Shown piece after piece: positions 15,998 through 24,379 of a stretch of 31,559 nucleotides of DNA. Position 1 is the first letter of the stretch, and each line of letters starts with the position of its first letter. This DNA comes from an uncultured Oscillibacter sp. Its GTDB lineage: Bacteria > Bacillota > Clostridia > Oscillospirales > Oscillospiraceae. The stretch spans positions 1-31,559 of the forward strand of contig CAJUDW010000027.1 in NCBI GenBank assembly GCA_910584995.1, given 5' to 3'. Under the pieces are notes generated by a model that had not been told where the DNA came from, did not search any database, and saw nothing but the letters and a program-made list of their open reading frames with translations. The translations under genes and the position numbers were made by a program.

Positions 15998-16091
15998 GAG
16001 CCTGTACGCATAACCTCAGGCGATGCGGGGCGGATGTCCCTGGCAGGCCGGGGAAAAGCCTCTGCACGGCCAAGCTATACATACCGGTTCT
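15997..16091 (+). other. Structured element directly after the Hpt-kinase gene
   Basis: The 16-base arms AGAGCCTGTACGCATA (15997-16012) and TATACATACCGGTTCT (16076-16091) can form 12 Watson-Crick pairs and one G-U pair. The interior is GC-rich and can fold further. It begins at the stop codon and fills most of the 127-base gap before the next kinase gene. A similar arrangement follows the stop codon at 21484. It has no T run, so it may be an RNA-processing or stabilising element instead of a terminator. Confidence 0.45.
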
Positions 16092-16124
16092 AAAAATACC
16101 ATGTTCTGAGGGGTAGAGTGCTTC

Positions 16125-18824
16125 GTGATTAAAAAATGGTTTGAGATCATTACCGATCACAAGATCGGCCTGCGGGAACGCATGTTCCGCATTGTGACAA
16201 GCATCTGCATGATCGCGCTGATATTTACCTTACCTATGGGCAGGAGTATTTTGAATATTGTGCTCTTGATCGTGGGTCTGACTGCGATGGCGCTGATTGT
16301 CAGATACAGTATCCGCATGAGGCGCATCCAGGCGGGTGCTACAGCCATTACGGTGTTGCTGCTGTTGCTGTTTCCTATCACCTTTTTTTCTGCAGGCGGA
16401 TTTTACAGCGGTGTGCCGGAGTGGTTTGTCCTTTGCTTTATCTATGTCTGCATTACCCTCCAGGGAAGGCGCAGGACCGTATTTTTCGGGCTGTGTACAG
16501 CGGAGACGCTGCTTTGCTATGGCACTGCCTTTTATTTCCCGGAGTTTGTTACGCGGGATCTCCACCATAACGCCCTGCTGGATTCCGCGTTTTCCATGAT
16601 TATGGTAGGCCTGCTTACCAGCGTGCTGCTGATGTTCCTGAATAAGATGTACGAAGAGGAAAACGCCCTCTCCCAGCGGCAGAAAAAGGAGATTGAGGAA
16701 CTGAACCGGGCGGAGAACCATTTCTTCTCCAGTATGAGCCATGAGATCCGCACACCCATCAATACGATTATCGGGCTGAATGAGATCATCCTGCGGGAGG
16801 ATATTTCGGAGGAAGTGGCGGAAAACGCCAGGAATATCCAGGGGGCCAGCAAGCTGCTGCTCTCGCTGATCAACGATATCCTGGACATATCGAAGATCAA
16901 ATCCGGTAAGATGGAGATCGTCAATGTCTCCTATGAGACGGGGGCGCTCTTTTCGGAGATCGTCAATATGATCTGGATCAAGGCAAAGGAAAAGGGCCTG
17001 GAATTCAAACTCCATGTGGACTCCTCCATCCCTAGTATGCTCTGCGGGGATGAGGTGCGCATCAAGCAGATTTTAATCAACCTGCTGAATAACGCGGTGA
17101 AATATACCAGCGAGGGTTCCGTTACCCTCTCCGTCCGGTGCGAGCGCCAGGCGGTCAATAGGGTGCGGGTCTGGTATTCCGTGGAAGACACCGGCCAGGG
17201 AGTGAAAAAGGAGAATATCCCCTATATTTTCAACGCCTTCCGGCGGGTGGATGAGGAGAAGAACCGCTATATTGAGGGCACCGGGCTGGGGCTGAGCATC
17301 GTCCATCAGCTGGTGGAACTGATGGGCGGTGAGATCAGCGTAAACAGCGTGTATACCAAAGGCTCCAAATTCATCGTTATGCTGGATCAGGATATTGTTA
17401 ATGAAAACGAGTTGGGGATCTTCTCCCTGACTTCCCAGGCAAAAGCCCATGAAGGGGAGCCGTACCGGCAGAGTTTCGAGGCGCCGGATGCCCATATCCT
17501 GGTGGTGGACGACAACGATATGAACCTGATGGTGGTAACCAAGCTGCTGGCGGAGACAAAGATCCAGATCGATACGGCCTCGAGCGGGGCCGAATGTTTG
17601 TGGTTGACCCAGAACCACCATTATGACTGTATCCTTATGGATCATCTGATGCCGGAGATGGACGGGATTGAGTGCCTCCATGCCCTGCGTGTACAGCCGG
17701 CAGGGCTCTGCCTGGATGTGCCTGTGATCGCGCTGACCGCCAATGCGGGCAGCGATAATCAGCTGCTCTACCGGAAAGAGGGGTTCAGCGGCTATCTGGC
17801 CAAGCCGGTCAGCGGTGCGCTGCTGGAGGCCGCCGTGCTGAGCGTCCTTCCCAAAGGGCTGGTACATCTGAACGAGGAGGCCAGGCAGTCGGAGGTCGAA
17901 AAGGATATCTTGATCTTCGAGCAGTCCCACAGGCGTTCCATCCTGGTTGCAACAGACAGTGTGTGTGACCTTCCGGAATCCCTCAGGAAAGAGTTTGGCA
18001 TTTCCGTATGCCCGTATTATGTCTGTACAGACGAGGGCCGTTTCCTGGATGAAGATGAGATGACGCCGGATGAACTGCTGATGCATATTGCTGGGGGGCG
18101 GAAGGGGTATTCCCGGCCGCCGGAAGTGGCGGATTATGAGCGGTTTTTCGCGGAGAAGCTGACAGAGGCGCAGAATGTTATCCATATTACCATGGCGAAG
18201 CATGTCAGCGAGGGATATCAGAACGCCTTTGAGGCGGCAAAATCCTTTGAAAACGTCACAGTGATCGATTCCGGGCATCTCTCCAGCAGCATGGGGCTGG
18301 CGGTGCTGTGCGCGGCCTATTTGGCTGAGCATCATGCCGCTAAGGCGGAGATTACGGAGGCGGTAAAACGGATGGAACATTTTATCTCCTCTGCTTTTAT
18401 CATTGACAGCACCCATATGATGTGCCAGGCCGGGCGGATATCGAAAAGGATACAAATCCTCTGCGACGCGCTGCTGCTGCATCCGGTCCTTGAACTGAAA
18501 AAGAGCCGGATGACGGTGAGCCGCATGGAGACAGGAAGTTTTTCCCATATGGCGAAGAAATATGTCAAAAAGACGCTTCAGGATATTGGAAATATTGACC
18601 GGCGCATCATTTTCATCACATACTGCGGGATGGATGAGAAAAAGCTTCAGTATATTCAAAGCCTGGTACAGCAGTACTGCCCCTTTAGGCGGGTTTACCT
18701 GCAGCAGGCGTCTTCCGCCATTGCCAGCAACTGCGGTCCCGGCTCCTTTGGCCTGCTGTTTTTGAGAAGGGATGACTCTGCGGTCCCCTTTTTCCAGACG
18801 GCGAATCAGGACGGGACTGTATAA
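16125..18824 (+). CDS. Hybrid histidine kinase fused to a C-terminal DegV (fatty-acid-binding) domain
   Basis: The product has 899 residues from a GTG start at 16125 with GAGGGG upstream; an ATG 57 bases later is the main alternative. About six membrane helices cover residues 22-172. HisKA has H206 in SSMSHEIRTPIN. The HATPase domain (about 285-425) has N and G boxes including GTGLGLSIV. A full receiver (about 456-575) has D462/D463, D506 in LMDHLMPEMDG and K560. A 25-residue linker leads to a DegV domain (605-893): TDSVCDLPESLRKEFGI at the start, YSRPP (S663) in place of the usual TSQPS, ITMAKHVSEGYQNAF, VIDSGHLSSSMGL, and CGPGSFGLLFL at the end. DegV/FakB proteins hold a fatty acid for the kinase FakA. 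Fused here, the domain may sense or deliver fatty acids. No Hpt is present, so phosphate may pass to the Hpt of the upstream kinase. Confidence 0.93.
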   Translation: MIKKWFEIITDHKIGLRERMFRIVTSICMIALIFTLPMGRSILNIVLLIVGLTAMALIVRYSIRMRRIQAGATAITVLLLLLFPITFFSAGGFYSGVPEWFVLCFIYVCITLQGRRRTVFFGLCTAETLLCYGTAFYFPEFVTRDLHHNALLDSAFSMIMVGLLTSVLLMFLNKMYEEENALSQRQKKEIEELNRAENHFFSSMSHEIRTPINTIIGLNEIILREDISEEVAENARNIQGASKLLLSLINDILDISKIKSGKMEIVNVSYETGALFSEIVNMIWIKAKEKGLEFKLHVDSSIPSMLCGDEVRIKQILINLLNNAVKYTSEGSVTLSVRCERQAVNRVRVWYSVEDTGQGVKKENIPYIFNAFRRVDEEKNRYIEGTGLGLSIVHQLVELMGGEISVNSVYTKGSKFIVMLDQDIVNENELGIFSLTSQAKAHEGEPYRQSFEAPDAHILVVDDNDMNLMVVTKLLAETKIQIDTASSGAECLWLTQNHHYDCILMDHLMPEMDGIECLHALRVQPAGLCLDVPVIALTANAGSDNQLLYRKEGFSGYLAKPVSGALLEAAVLSVLPKGLVHLNEEARQSEVEKDILIFEQSHRRSILVATDSVCDLPESLRKEFGISVCPYYVCTDEGRFLDEDEMTPDELLMHIAGGRKGYSRPPEVADYERFFAEKLTEAQNVIHITMAKHVSEGYQNAFEAAKSFENVTVIDSGHLSSSMGLAVLCAAYLAEHHAAKAEITEAVKRMEHFISSAFIIDSTHMMCQAGRISKRIQILCDALLLHPVLELKKSRMTVSRMETGSFSHMAKKYVKKTLQDIGNIDRRIIFITYCGMDEKKLQYIQSLVQQYCPFRRVYLQQASSAIASNCGPGSFGLLFLRRDDSAVPFFQTANQDGTV

Positions 18825-18835
18825 ATTTGGCGCGG

Positions 18836-18872
18836 GGCCCTGCCCAATCCGGGCAGGGCCATACGGGCCGCC
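18836..18872 (+). terminator. Terminator after the kinase-DegV gene
   Basis: A perfect 10-bp stem, GGCCCTGCCC (18836-18845) with GGGCAGGGCC (18851-18860), has a 5-base loop. A second short GC run and CTTTCTTC follow. It lies 11 bases after the stop codon. Readthrough to the chemotaxis-receptor gene is possible. Confidence 0.65.
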
Positions 18873-19010
18873 CTTTCTTCAAAAATCTATGACATACTGC
18901 CCGCTAAAGTCTGCTGTCTGCCGGTTCAGCCCCTAAGTTCATGGACAAAAGGACGGGTGGCTTTTTTCTGCCTGCGGACAAAAATCATCAGGAAAAGGAG
19001 CAATAGGAAC

Positions 19011-21044
19011 GTGACGGGAAAGCAAACGGACTTCCTCGCCGATCGGGGGAACAAACGGAGCCTTAATAAAAGGATATTGAGAAATACCACCTTGAATATC
19101 CTGGTTTTGGTGGTCGTATGCTGTGTAATTATGAGTCTTGCCATGCAGTCCCTCGCCAACAATATATTGTTGGATAGCCTTCAGCCAATGGCCCGCCAGT
19201 CTGCTAAGACGGTGGAGGCCAATATCCATATGCTGGCGGATCGCATGATGACCATTGCGGGTGATCCCCGGATGGACCAGGCTGCCGCTCCGGAAGGGGC
19301 GGAGGCGTCCCGCCCCCAGGCTGCTGCGGTTAAGGAGAACCGCAGGGCGGTGCTGGAAGAGGCGGCAGAGATCTATGAGTTTTACGCAATTGCCCTGTAT
19401 GATCTGGACGGGCGGCTGGAACAGGGGGCCGGCAGTGCGCCGGAGAGCCTGGACAGCGGGTTTTTGGAACTTTTAAGGGAAACGGACAACCTGACAACAA
19501 ACGCTTCCACCATTTATCAGGGCAAGCTTGGCATTATGATGGGTATGCCGGTAAAAGAGGATGGCGAGACTGCCCTTTATGTGATGGGCGTCTATAAGTA
19601 TGACACCCTTAACGACGTCATCAGCAGCATCAATCTGGGAAGGAGCGGAAGGGCCTATATGGTGAACCGGGAGGGCGTTGTAACCGGCCATCCGGATCAG
19701 TCCCTGGCCCTTAGCGGGAGTTCCCTGCTTCAGATCAGCGAAGGCAACCAGGATGCGGTGGAGCGCATAACCACCGGAGAGACGGGGGCAGTAGAATTCC
19801 CTATCGGCGGGGAACGGATGCTGGTGGCATTTTCCCCCATACGGGGGACACAGTGGTCGCTGGTTATCCAGATCCCCAAGTCGGATTACAGCCATTTTAT
19901 CAATGGGGCAATGCTGGTGTCCATCTTGGCGACGCTGGCGGTTCTGGGTGTCTCCATCTTGCTGGTCCTGCGTCTTGCCCGTTCCATCTCCGTCCCGGTG
20001 AAGCATGTGACAGACCGGATGATTGCCCTCTCCGACGGCGATCTGCACGCGGATGTGCTCCCTGTCAATACCGGGGATGAACTGGAAATCATGACGCAGA
20101 CGCTGAAGGACACGCTGGAGAGCATGAACCGGTACATATCCGACATCCAGCAGGTATTGACGCAGGTTGCGAAGGGCGATCTGCGCACTGGGCCCCAGGT
20201 GGACTACAAAGGGGACTTTACGCTGATCCGGGGCAGCCTCCTTACCATCACAGAGTCCATGAACGAAACGCTCCTTGGCTTCCGTGCCGCCGCAGACCGG
20301 CTTACGGATATGGCGGAGGAATTAAGCGGGCAGTCCGCGCAGCTGCATCAGGCGTCTTTGGAGCAGAACCGGTCCACGGAGGAACTGGTCCATGAGGTGT
20401 CCCATGTAAAGGAGAGGCTGGAGGATGTTACGGAGAGCAGCGATCGGACCCGTTCCCAGACGGAGGCCATTACCCAGCGTATTCAAAGCGCTAACCAGCA
20501 GATGGCAGCCCTGTCCTCTGCAATGGACGACATCAGCGCCAACGCGCAGCAGATTACTAAAATTGCAAAGGACATTGAGGATATCGCGTTCCAAACCAAT
20601 ATCCTGTCCCTGAATGCCTCCGTAGAGGCAGCCCGGGCCGGGGCTGCCGGAAAAGGCTTTGCCGTTGTAGCCAGCGAGGTGAAGCAGTTGGCTGCCAAAA
20701 GCGCGGAGGCCGCCCAAAGCGCTACAGAGATGGTCAATAACACAAAAGCAATTATCCAGACCGGTGTGGAGTTGACTGCGGATACCGCAGGTTCCCTCCG
20801 CGCAATTTCCGATGTTTCTGCGCAGATCAACACGATCTCGGATCGGCTGGCGGAGGCGGTACAGGGGCAGAAGACTGCCTTGATCGCCATGGAGGCGCGG
20901 ATTGCCGCGATCTCCGACATTGCAGATCGCAACATGCAGAACGCGGGGGAGACCGAACTGTCCAGTGGATCCTTGGCGAAAGAGGCCGAGGCACTCCAAG
21001 CCCAGGTACGGAAATTTATTTTGAAGGAGACATGCGGCGGATGA
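19011..21044 (+). CDS. Methyl-accepting chemotaxis protein
   Basis: GTG 19011 is chosen as the start because AAAGGAG (18994-19000) lies ten bases upstream; an in-frame ATG at 18957 has no such site. The product has 677 residues. One membrane helix (about 26-46) is followed by a roughly 250-residue extracellular region of dCache type, with the typical GRSGRAYMVNREGVVTGHP stretch and FSPIRGTQWSLVIQIP before the second helix (about 299-322). A HAMP domain (about 322-375) leads to the coiled-coil signalling domain, whose conserved hairpin tip is FQTNILSLNASVEAARAG (from F527). The receptor would control CheA elsewhere; no che or flagellar genes are in the window. Its TGA overlaps the start of the FMN-binding lipoprotein gene. 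Confidence 0.94.
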   Translation: MTGKQTDFLADRGNKRSLNKRILRNTTLNILVLVVVCCVIMSLAMQSLANNILLDSLQPMARQSAKTVEANIHMLADRMMTIAGDPRMDQAAAPEGAEASRPQAAAVKENRRAVLEEAAEIYEFYAIALYDLDGRLEQGAGSAPESLDSGFLELLRETDNLTTNASTIYQGKLGIMMGMPVKEDGETALYVMGVYKYDTLNDVISSINLGRSGRAYMVNREGVVTGHPDQSLALSGSSLLQISEGNQDAVERITTGETGAVEFPIGGERMLVAFSPIRGTQWSLVIQIPKSDYSHFINGAMLVSILATLAVLGVSILLVLRLARSISVPVKHVTDRMIALSDGDLHADVLPVNTGDELEIMTQTLKDTLESMNRYISDIQQVLTQVAKGDLRTGPQVDYKGDFTLIRGSLLTITESMNETLLGFRAAADRLTDMAEELSGQSAQLHQASLEQNRSTEELVHEVSHVKERLEDVTESSDRTRSQTEAITQRIQSANQQMAALSSAMDDISANAQQITKIAKDIEDIAFQTNILSLNASVEAARAGAAGKGFAVVASEVKQLAAKSAEAAQSATEMVNNTKAIIQTGVELTADTAGSLRAISDVSAQINTISDRLAEAVQGQKTALIAMEARIAAISDIADRNMQNAGETELSSGSLAKEAEALQAQVRKFILKETCGG

Positions 21045-21484
21045 AACGGATTGTTGCCATATGTTTATGCCTGCTGCTGGCGGCGCCGCTGCTGACGGCC
21101 TGCGGGAACCAGGAGGAACTTCAGGATGGGTATTATACCGCCCAGATGGCAGAATTCAGCCACGGCTGGAAAGAATATATTACCATCCTGGTAAAGGGCG
21201 GCAGCATTGTCTCTGTGGAGTACAACGCGGAGAACGCCAGCGGTTTTATCAAGAGTTGGGATAACACCTATATGCAGACAATGCTCCACGCCAACGGGAC
21301 GTATCCCAATGCCTATACCCGCTATTATGCAAACCAGCTTCTGGAGGGGCAGGGGAAAGGCGGGATCGACGCAGTTACAGGGGCGTCGTCTTCCCATGGG
21401 ACCTTCCAGATGCTGGCCCAGGCTGTTTTGGAGCAGGCCCGGAAGGGGGACTCCAGCATTGTGATTGTGGAGGCATCCCACTAG
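21041..21484 (+). CDS. FMN-binding-domain lipoprotein
   Basis: The start at ATG 21041 overlaps the preceding TGA (ATGA), with AAGGAGA ten bases upstream; an ATG at 21032 is too close to that site. The 147-residue product has a lipoprotein signal with lipobox LLTAC (C21). The remainder is a single small FMN-binding domain. It contains DAVTGASSSHGTF (110-122), which matches the [S/T]GA[S/T] motif where the flavinyltransferase ApbE attaches FMN covalently; the acceptor would be S116 (T in most families). Such proteins carry electrons on the outer face of the membrane, for example PplA of Listeria in extracellular electron transfer. Coupling to a chemotaxis receptor is unusual and may mean redox-linked taxis, which is inference. 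Confidence 0.88.
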   Translation: MKRIVAICLCLLLAAPLLTACGNQEELQDGYYTAQMAEFSHGWKEYITILVKGGSIVSVEYNAENASGFIKSWDNTYMQTMLHANGTYPNAYTRYYANQLLEGQGKGGIDAVTGASSSHGTFQMLAQAVLEQARKGDSSIVIVEASH

Positions 21485-21485
21485 G

Positions 21486-21555
21486 GAACCTGTATCCCGT
21501 GGCAGGGCGGCAAAAGGCCCGGCCGGGCGCGTTCAAGGCCTGTGCATACAGGTTC
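21486..21555 (+). other. Structured element directly after the FMN-binding lipoprotein gene
   Basis: GAACCTGTAT (21486-21495) is perfectly complementary to ATACAGGTTC (21546-21555), with a GC-rich interior that can fold. Its arms resemble those of the element at 15997-16091 (GAGCCTGTA at one end, GGTTC at the other), and both start at a stop codon. The region up to 21653 holds further short hairpins but no gene. Confidence 0.45.
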
Positions 21556-21653
21556 AAAACGGGAATTGTTTTTCCGGTAGGGACCGCCGGGGAAAGGCAT
21601 CGTTTGATGCTTTTGAAGTTTGCCGGCGGTAAAGCCCGCCGTTTGGCGGAAAA

Positions 21654-21705
21654 GGGGACGGAGACAGTGCAGCCTGTCTCCGTCCCCTCTCTAATTGTGT
21701 TATTA
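21654..21705 (+). terminator. Terminator closing the signalling block
   Basis: A perfect 14-bp stem, 21654-21667 with 21674-21687, has a 6-base loop and is followed by TCTCTAATTGTGTTATT. From here to 21888 I see only small hairpins, such as CATTGGC (21783-21789) with GCCAATG (21795-21801), and no gene. Confidence 0.8.
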
Positions 21706-21888
21706 TTAAGGGAAACGCCGCATAAACCGGGATATCTGTCACCCGGCAGGACAATCTGGGTACTGCCGTGCAGGGCCGCCTGCATTGGCTTCGGGCCAAT
21801 GGTGGCAGGATACCCGGTTATATCCCTGGTATGGTGTTCAGCGGGCCGTCTAACCCTTCCGGGATATACGGCGCCGCCCGTACCGGCA

Positions 21889-22938
21889 TTATGCGCGGGG
21901 CCCCGGACGCTTTCCGGCCAATTCCCGCAGGGCCTCCAGGGCCTCGCCGAATTCCCTGGTGTTGGCGGAGGGATTTCCCCGCAGGATGCGGAGGGAGCGG
22001 CGGTAGGCCCCGGCGGTCCTGGAGCGGATGATGGCCTGCCGGTCCCGGACCCGCTGGACAGCCTCCGCCAGATCCTCCCGGCGGGCCTCCAGGGCTTCGC
22101 CCGTCAGATCCGGCATACTGTCCAGATGCTCCCGGCAGGTTTCCAGGGCGTCTGCCACCGTGTCCAGGATTTCCAGCTTTACAGAGGTCCGGCGGCGGAA
22201 ATTCTCCTCCAGAACCTCCTGGCGCATTGCCGATCGCAGGGCCCGGGCCTCCCGCCGTTCCTCCAGTTCCGATTCCACCCGGCGGCGCAGCAGCAGGGCC
22301 TCTACCTCGGTGCGCTCCCGGAACCGCTTCAAATCGTCCCCGGCAAAGGCGGCGGCCACCTCCGCCCGCCGGGCCAGCCGGCGCAGATCTTCGTTTTCTT
22401 CCGCCAGCCGGATCAGGGCCTTCCGCAGATCCAGGGCGGCCTGGACGGAGCATACCACGTCTGCGGCAAAGGCGGCGGCCAGCAGAAGGGCGGCGGGATC
22501 CACCAGCGCCGCAGGGAACCCTGCCAGCAGCCGCGCCGCGGGAGGGTGGACAAACCGCACCAGCAGGATGGAGAAGAAGCCCCAGGCGATGGAACTGGTC
22601 ACGCAGATGTAGCCGTGAAGGTTCAGCTTTTGGTTGGAGTAATCCCAATAGCGGATTTTGAATATCCGCTCCATCACCGCCCCGGTGGCATACTCCAGGG
22701 CCGTAGCCGACAGCATACCGAAGAGCCACACCAGCCGCAGATCCCCCGCCACGGGAATGGTGGCAAAGAGGATGGCGATGGCGCCGAAGCCGTAGATAGG
22801 CAGCAGGGGGCCGTGGAGGAACCCGCGGTTCACCCAGCGCCGCTGGCAGAGGGAGACATAGCAGGACTCCCATACCCAGCCGCAGAGGCTGTAGAAAAAG
22901 AACAGCAGGGCCCACTGGCCCGCAGTGTAGACGTGCAT
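21889..22938 (-). CDS. CmpB-type putative ABC transporter permease family membrane protein
   Basis: The start is the ATG at 22936-22938 with AGGAAGG seven bases upstream; a longer frame would run into hemW. The 349-residue product begins with a membrane domain of about five helices containing LCGWVWESCYVSL, NRGFLHGPLLPIYGFGA and LEYATGAVMERIFKIRYWDYS. This is the signature pattern of the family annotated as putative ABC transporter permease (CmpB, PF06541). The C-terminal half (about 195-349) is a long, highly charged Arg/Glu-rich coiled coil, an extension of about 150 residues beyond the membrane core. No transporter partners are nearby. The gene starts 11 bases after hemW, so the two are probably co-transcribed. 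The biochemical role of the family is unknown. Confidence 0.85.
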   Translation of the reverse strand: MHVYTAGQWALLFFFYSLCGWVWESCYVSLCQRRWVNRGFLHGPLLPIYGFGAIAILFATIPVAGDLRLVWLFGMLSATALEYATGAVMERIFKIRYWDYSNQKLNLHGYICVTSSIAWGFFSILLVRFVHPPAARLLAGFPAALVDPAALLLAAAFAADVVCSVQAALDLRKALIRLAEENEDLRRLARRAEVAAAFAGDDLKRFRERTEVEALLLRRRVESELEERREARALRSAMRQEVLEENFRRRTSVKLEILDTVADALETCREHLDSMPDLTGEALEARREDLAEAVQRVRDRQAIIRSRTAGAYRRSLRILRGNPSANTREFGEALEALRELAGKRPGPRA

Positions 22939-22949
22939 GATATCCTTCC

Positions 22950-24161
22950 TTAATCCAGATTCACCCGGTAATCCCTTCTGGCGGCAGCGTCGGCCCGGCG
23001 GCGTTTTTCCGCCGCCAGGACTTCCAGCATCCCGCTGATGATCTGGTTGGAGACCAGGAATCCCTGGGGCGTCAAATGCCAGCGGCCCTCCTCCTGAAGG
23101 GCGTACCCCGCCTCCCGACACTCCTCCAGAAAGGGGAGGAAACAGGTGAAGCGGCGGCGGAACCGGGCCTCAAAAACCTTCGGATCCAGTCCCCGGGCTG
23201 TCCGCAGGCCCAGCATGATCCACTCTACATCCCGATCCATAGGGGGGATCCGGTCCCGCTCCGAAAGGGGCGCGTTGTGGGTGGGGACGCCCTGTATATA
23301 GGCATCCAGATCCTTGACATAGGCAAAGCGGACGCCGCCCATGTCCGAATGGGCCCCGGGGCCGAATCCGGCGTACTCCTCCAGGGCCCAGTACTTCATG
23401 TTATGCCGGGATTCCCGGCCCGGCTTCGCAAAATTGGAGATCTCATATTGGATATAGCCCTGCCGGGACAGGAAGTCCACGGTGTGGAGATACATATCTG
23501 CCTGCTCCTCGTCCCCGGGGAGGCCGGCGGTGTCCTTTTCCCGGAAGAGGGGGGTGCCCTCCTCTACCTTCAGGCCGTAGCAGGAGAGATGATCCGGGGA
23601 CAGGGCGGCGGCAGCCGCCAGGTTTTCCCGCCATTGGCCCAGGGTCTGATGGGGCAGGCCGTAGATGAGATCCAGGGAGAGGTTTTCAAATTTCGCCTTC
23701 CGGGCGGCGTCCACGGCGGCCTTTACCTGATCCATGGTGTGGACGCGGCCAATCTCCGCCAATTCCCGGTTGTCGGCGGACTGCATCCCCAGGGACAGGC
23801 GGTTGAACCCTGCCCGCCGGAGGGCCCTGAGGGCCTTCCAGTCCCCGGCGGAGTCCGGATTGGCCTCCAGGGTGATTTCCGCCCCCCTGGGGACGGTATA
23901 GCGTTTCAAAATGGTTTTCAGGATTTTGATCAGCCGTTTTTCCCCCAGATAGCTGGGGGTTCCGCCGCCGAAATAAACGGTGTCCACCAGATACCCGGCG
24001 GAAAAGGGGGCCATTTCCGCCAGATGGATCTGAAGGGCGTTTACGTAATCGTCCATCTGGGACTCCGCCCCCGGAAGGGAATAGAAGTCGCAGTATGTGC
24101 ATTTTTTCGCACAGAAGGGAATGTGGATGTACAGCCCCAGCGGCTTTTTGTCAGATTTCAT
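22950..24161 (-). CDS. hemW: HemW, radical-SAM heme chaperone (HemN-like)
   Basis: The start is ATG 24161 with GGGAGGAA seven bases upstream; an upstream open frame lacks such a site. The product is 403 residues. IHIPFCAKKCTYCDF provides the radical-SAM cluster cysteines C17, C21 and C24, with the following Phe that distinguishes HemW from true HemN oxidases. YFGGGTPSYL is the SAM-binding GGTPS motif. ITLEANPDS, NRLSLGMQSADN and LDLIYGLPHQT follow in the usual order, then the HemN C-terminal domain. HemW binds heme and hands it to respiratory proteins; it is often misnamed coproporphyrinogen oxidase. It is the first gene of a two-gene minus-strand unit. Confidence 0.93.
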   Translation of the reverse strand: MKSDKKPLGLYIHIPFCAKKCTYCDFYSLPGAESQMDDYVNALQIHLAEMAPFSAGYLVDTVYFGGGTPSYLGEKRLIKILKTILKRYTVPRGAEITLEANPDSAGDWKALRALRRAGFNRLSLGMQSADNRELAEIGRVHTMDQVKAAVDAARKAKFENLSLDLIYGLPHQTLGQWRENLAAAAALSPDHLSCYGLKVEEGTPLFREKDTAGLPGDEEQADMYLHTVDFLSRQGYIQYEISNFAKPGRESRHNMKYWALEEYAGFGPGAHSDMGGVRFAYVKDLDAYIQGVPTHNAPLSERDRIPPMDRDVEWIMLGLRTARGLDPKVFEARFRRRFTCFLPFLEECREAGYALQEEGRWHLTPQGFLVSNQIISGMLEVLAAEKRRRADAAARRDYRVNLD

Positions 24162-24282
24162 GACGGTTTCCTCCCGGACGGGGCGGTTTTGGGGAAACGC
24201 CGCATCCGCTGTGGGGATGGGCCGGGATGCTGTGCCTCCTCTATTTTCCGCCTGCGTCCTTGGCCTTTTGTGAATCCCTAAC

Positions 24283-24311
24283 AATATACCCCTTTTGAAA
24301 AGGATTTGCAA
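24283..24311 (-). promoter_or_regulatory. hemW promoter
   Basis: On the minus strand TTGCAA (24306-24311) and TATATT (24283-24288) have a 17-base spacer. The implied leader is about 115 bases. Confidence 0.6.
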
Positions 24312-24315
24312 GTGC

Positions 24316-24344
24316 GCATATTTTTTCCTCCGGTGAAGACACTA
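24316..24344 (+). promoter_or_regulatory. Possible forespore (sigma-G-like) promoter of spoVAC
   Basis: GCATA (24316-24320) and GACACTA (24338-24344) are 17 bases apart. The first fits the sigma-G/F -35 form; the second fits the -10 form only in part. spoVA genes are transcribed in the forespore in known species, which favours the reading. The -35 box of hemW lies next to it on the other strand. Confidence 0.35.
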
Positions 24345-24379
24345 GGAAAAGCACTAAAAAACGGAAAAGAGGGATACGG

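Noticed and set aside
18957..19010. ATG 18957 as the start of the chemotaxis receptor
   Set aside because: No ribosome-binding site precedes it, whereas GTG 19011 has AAAGGAG at the right distance and leaves a normal N-terminus.
21499..22953. A 484-codon plus-strand frame over the terminator and the CmpB-like gene
   Set aside because: It runs through a strong terminator and is the antisense of a membrane protein with family motifs.
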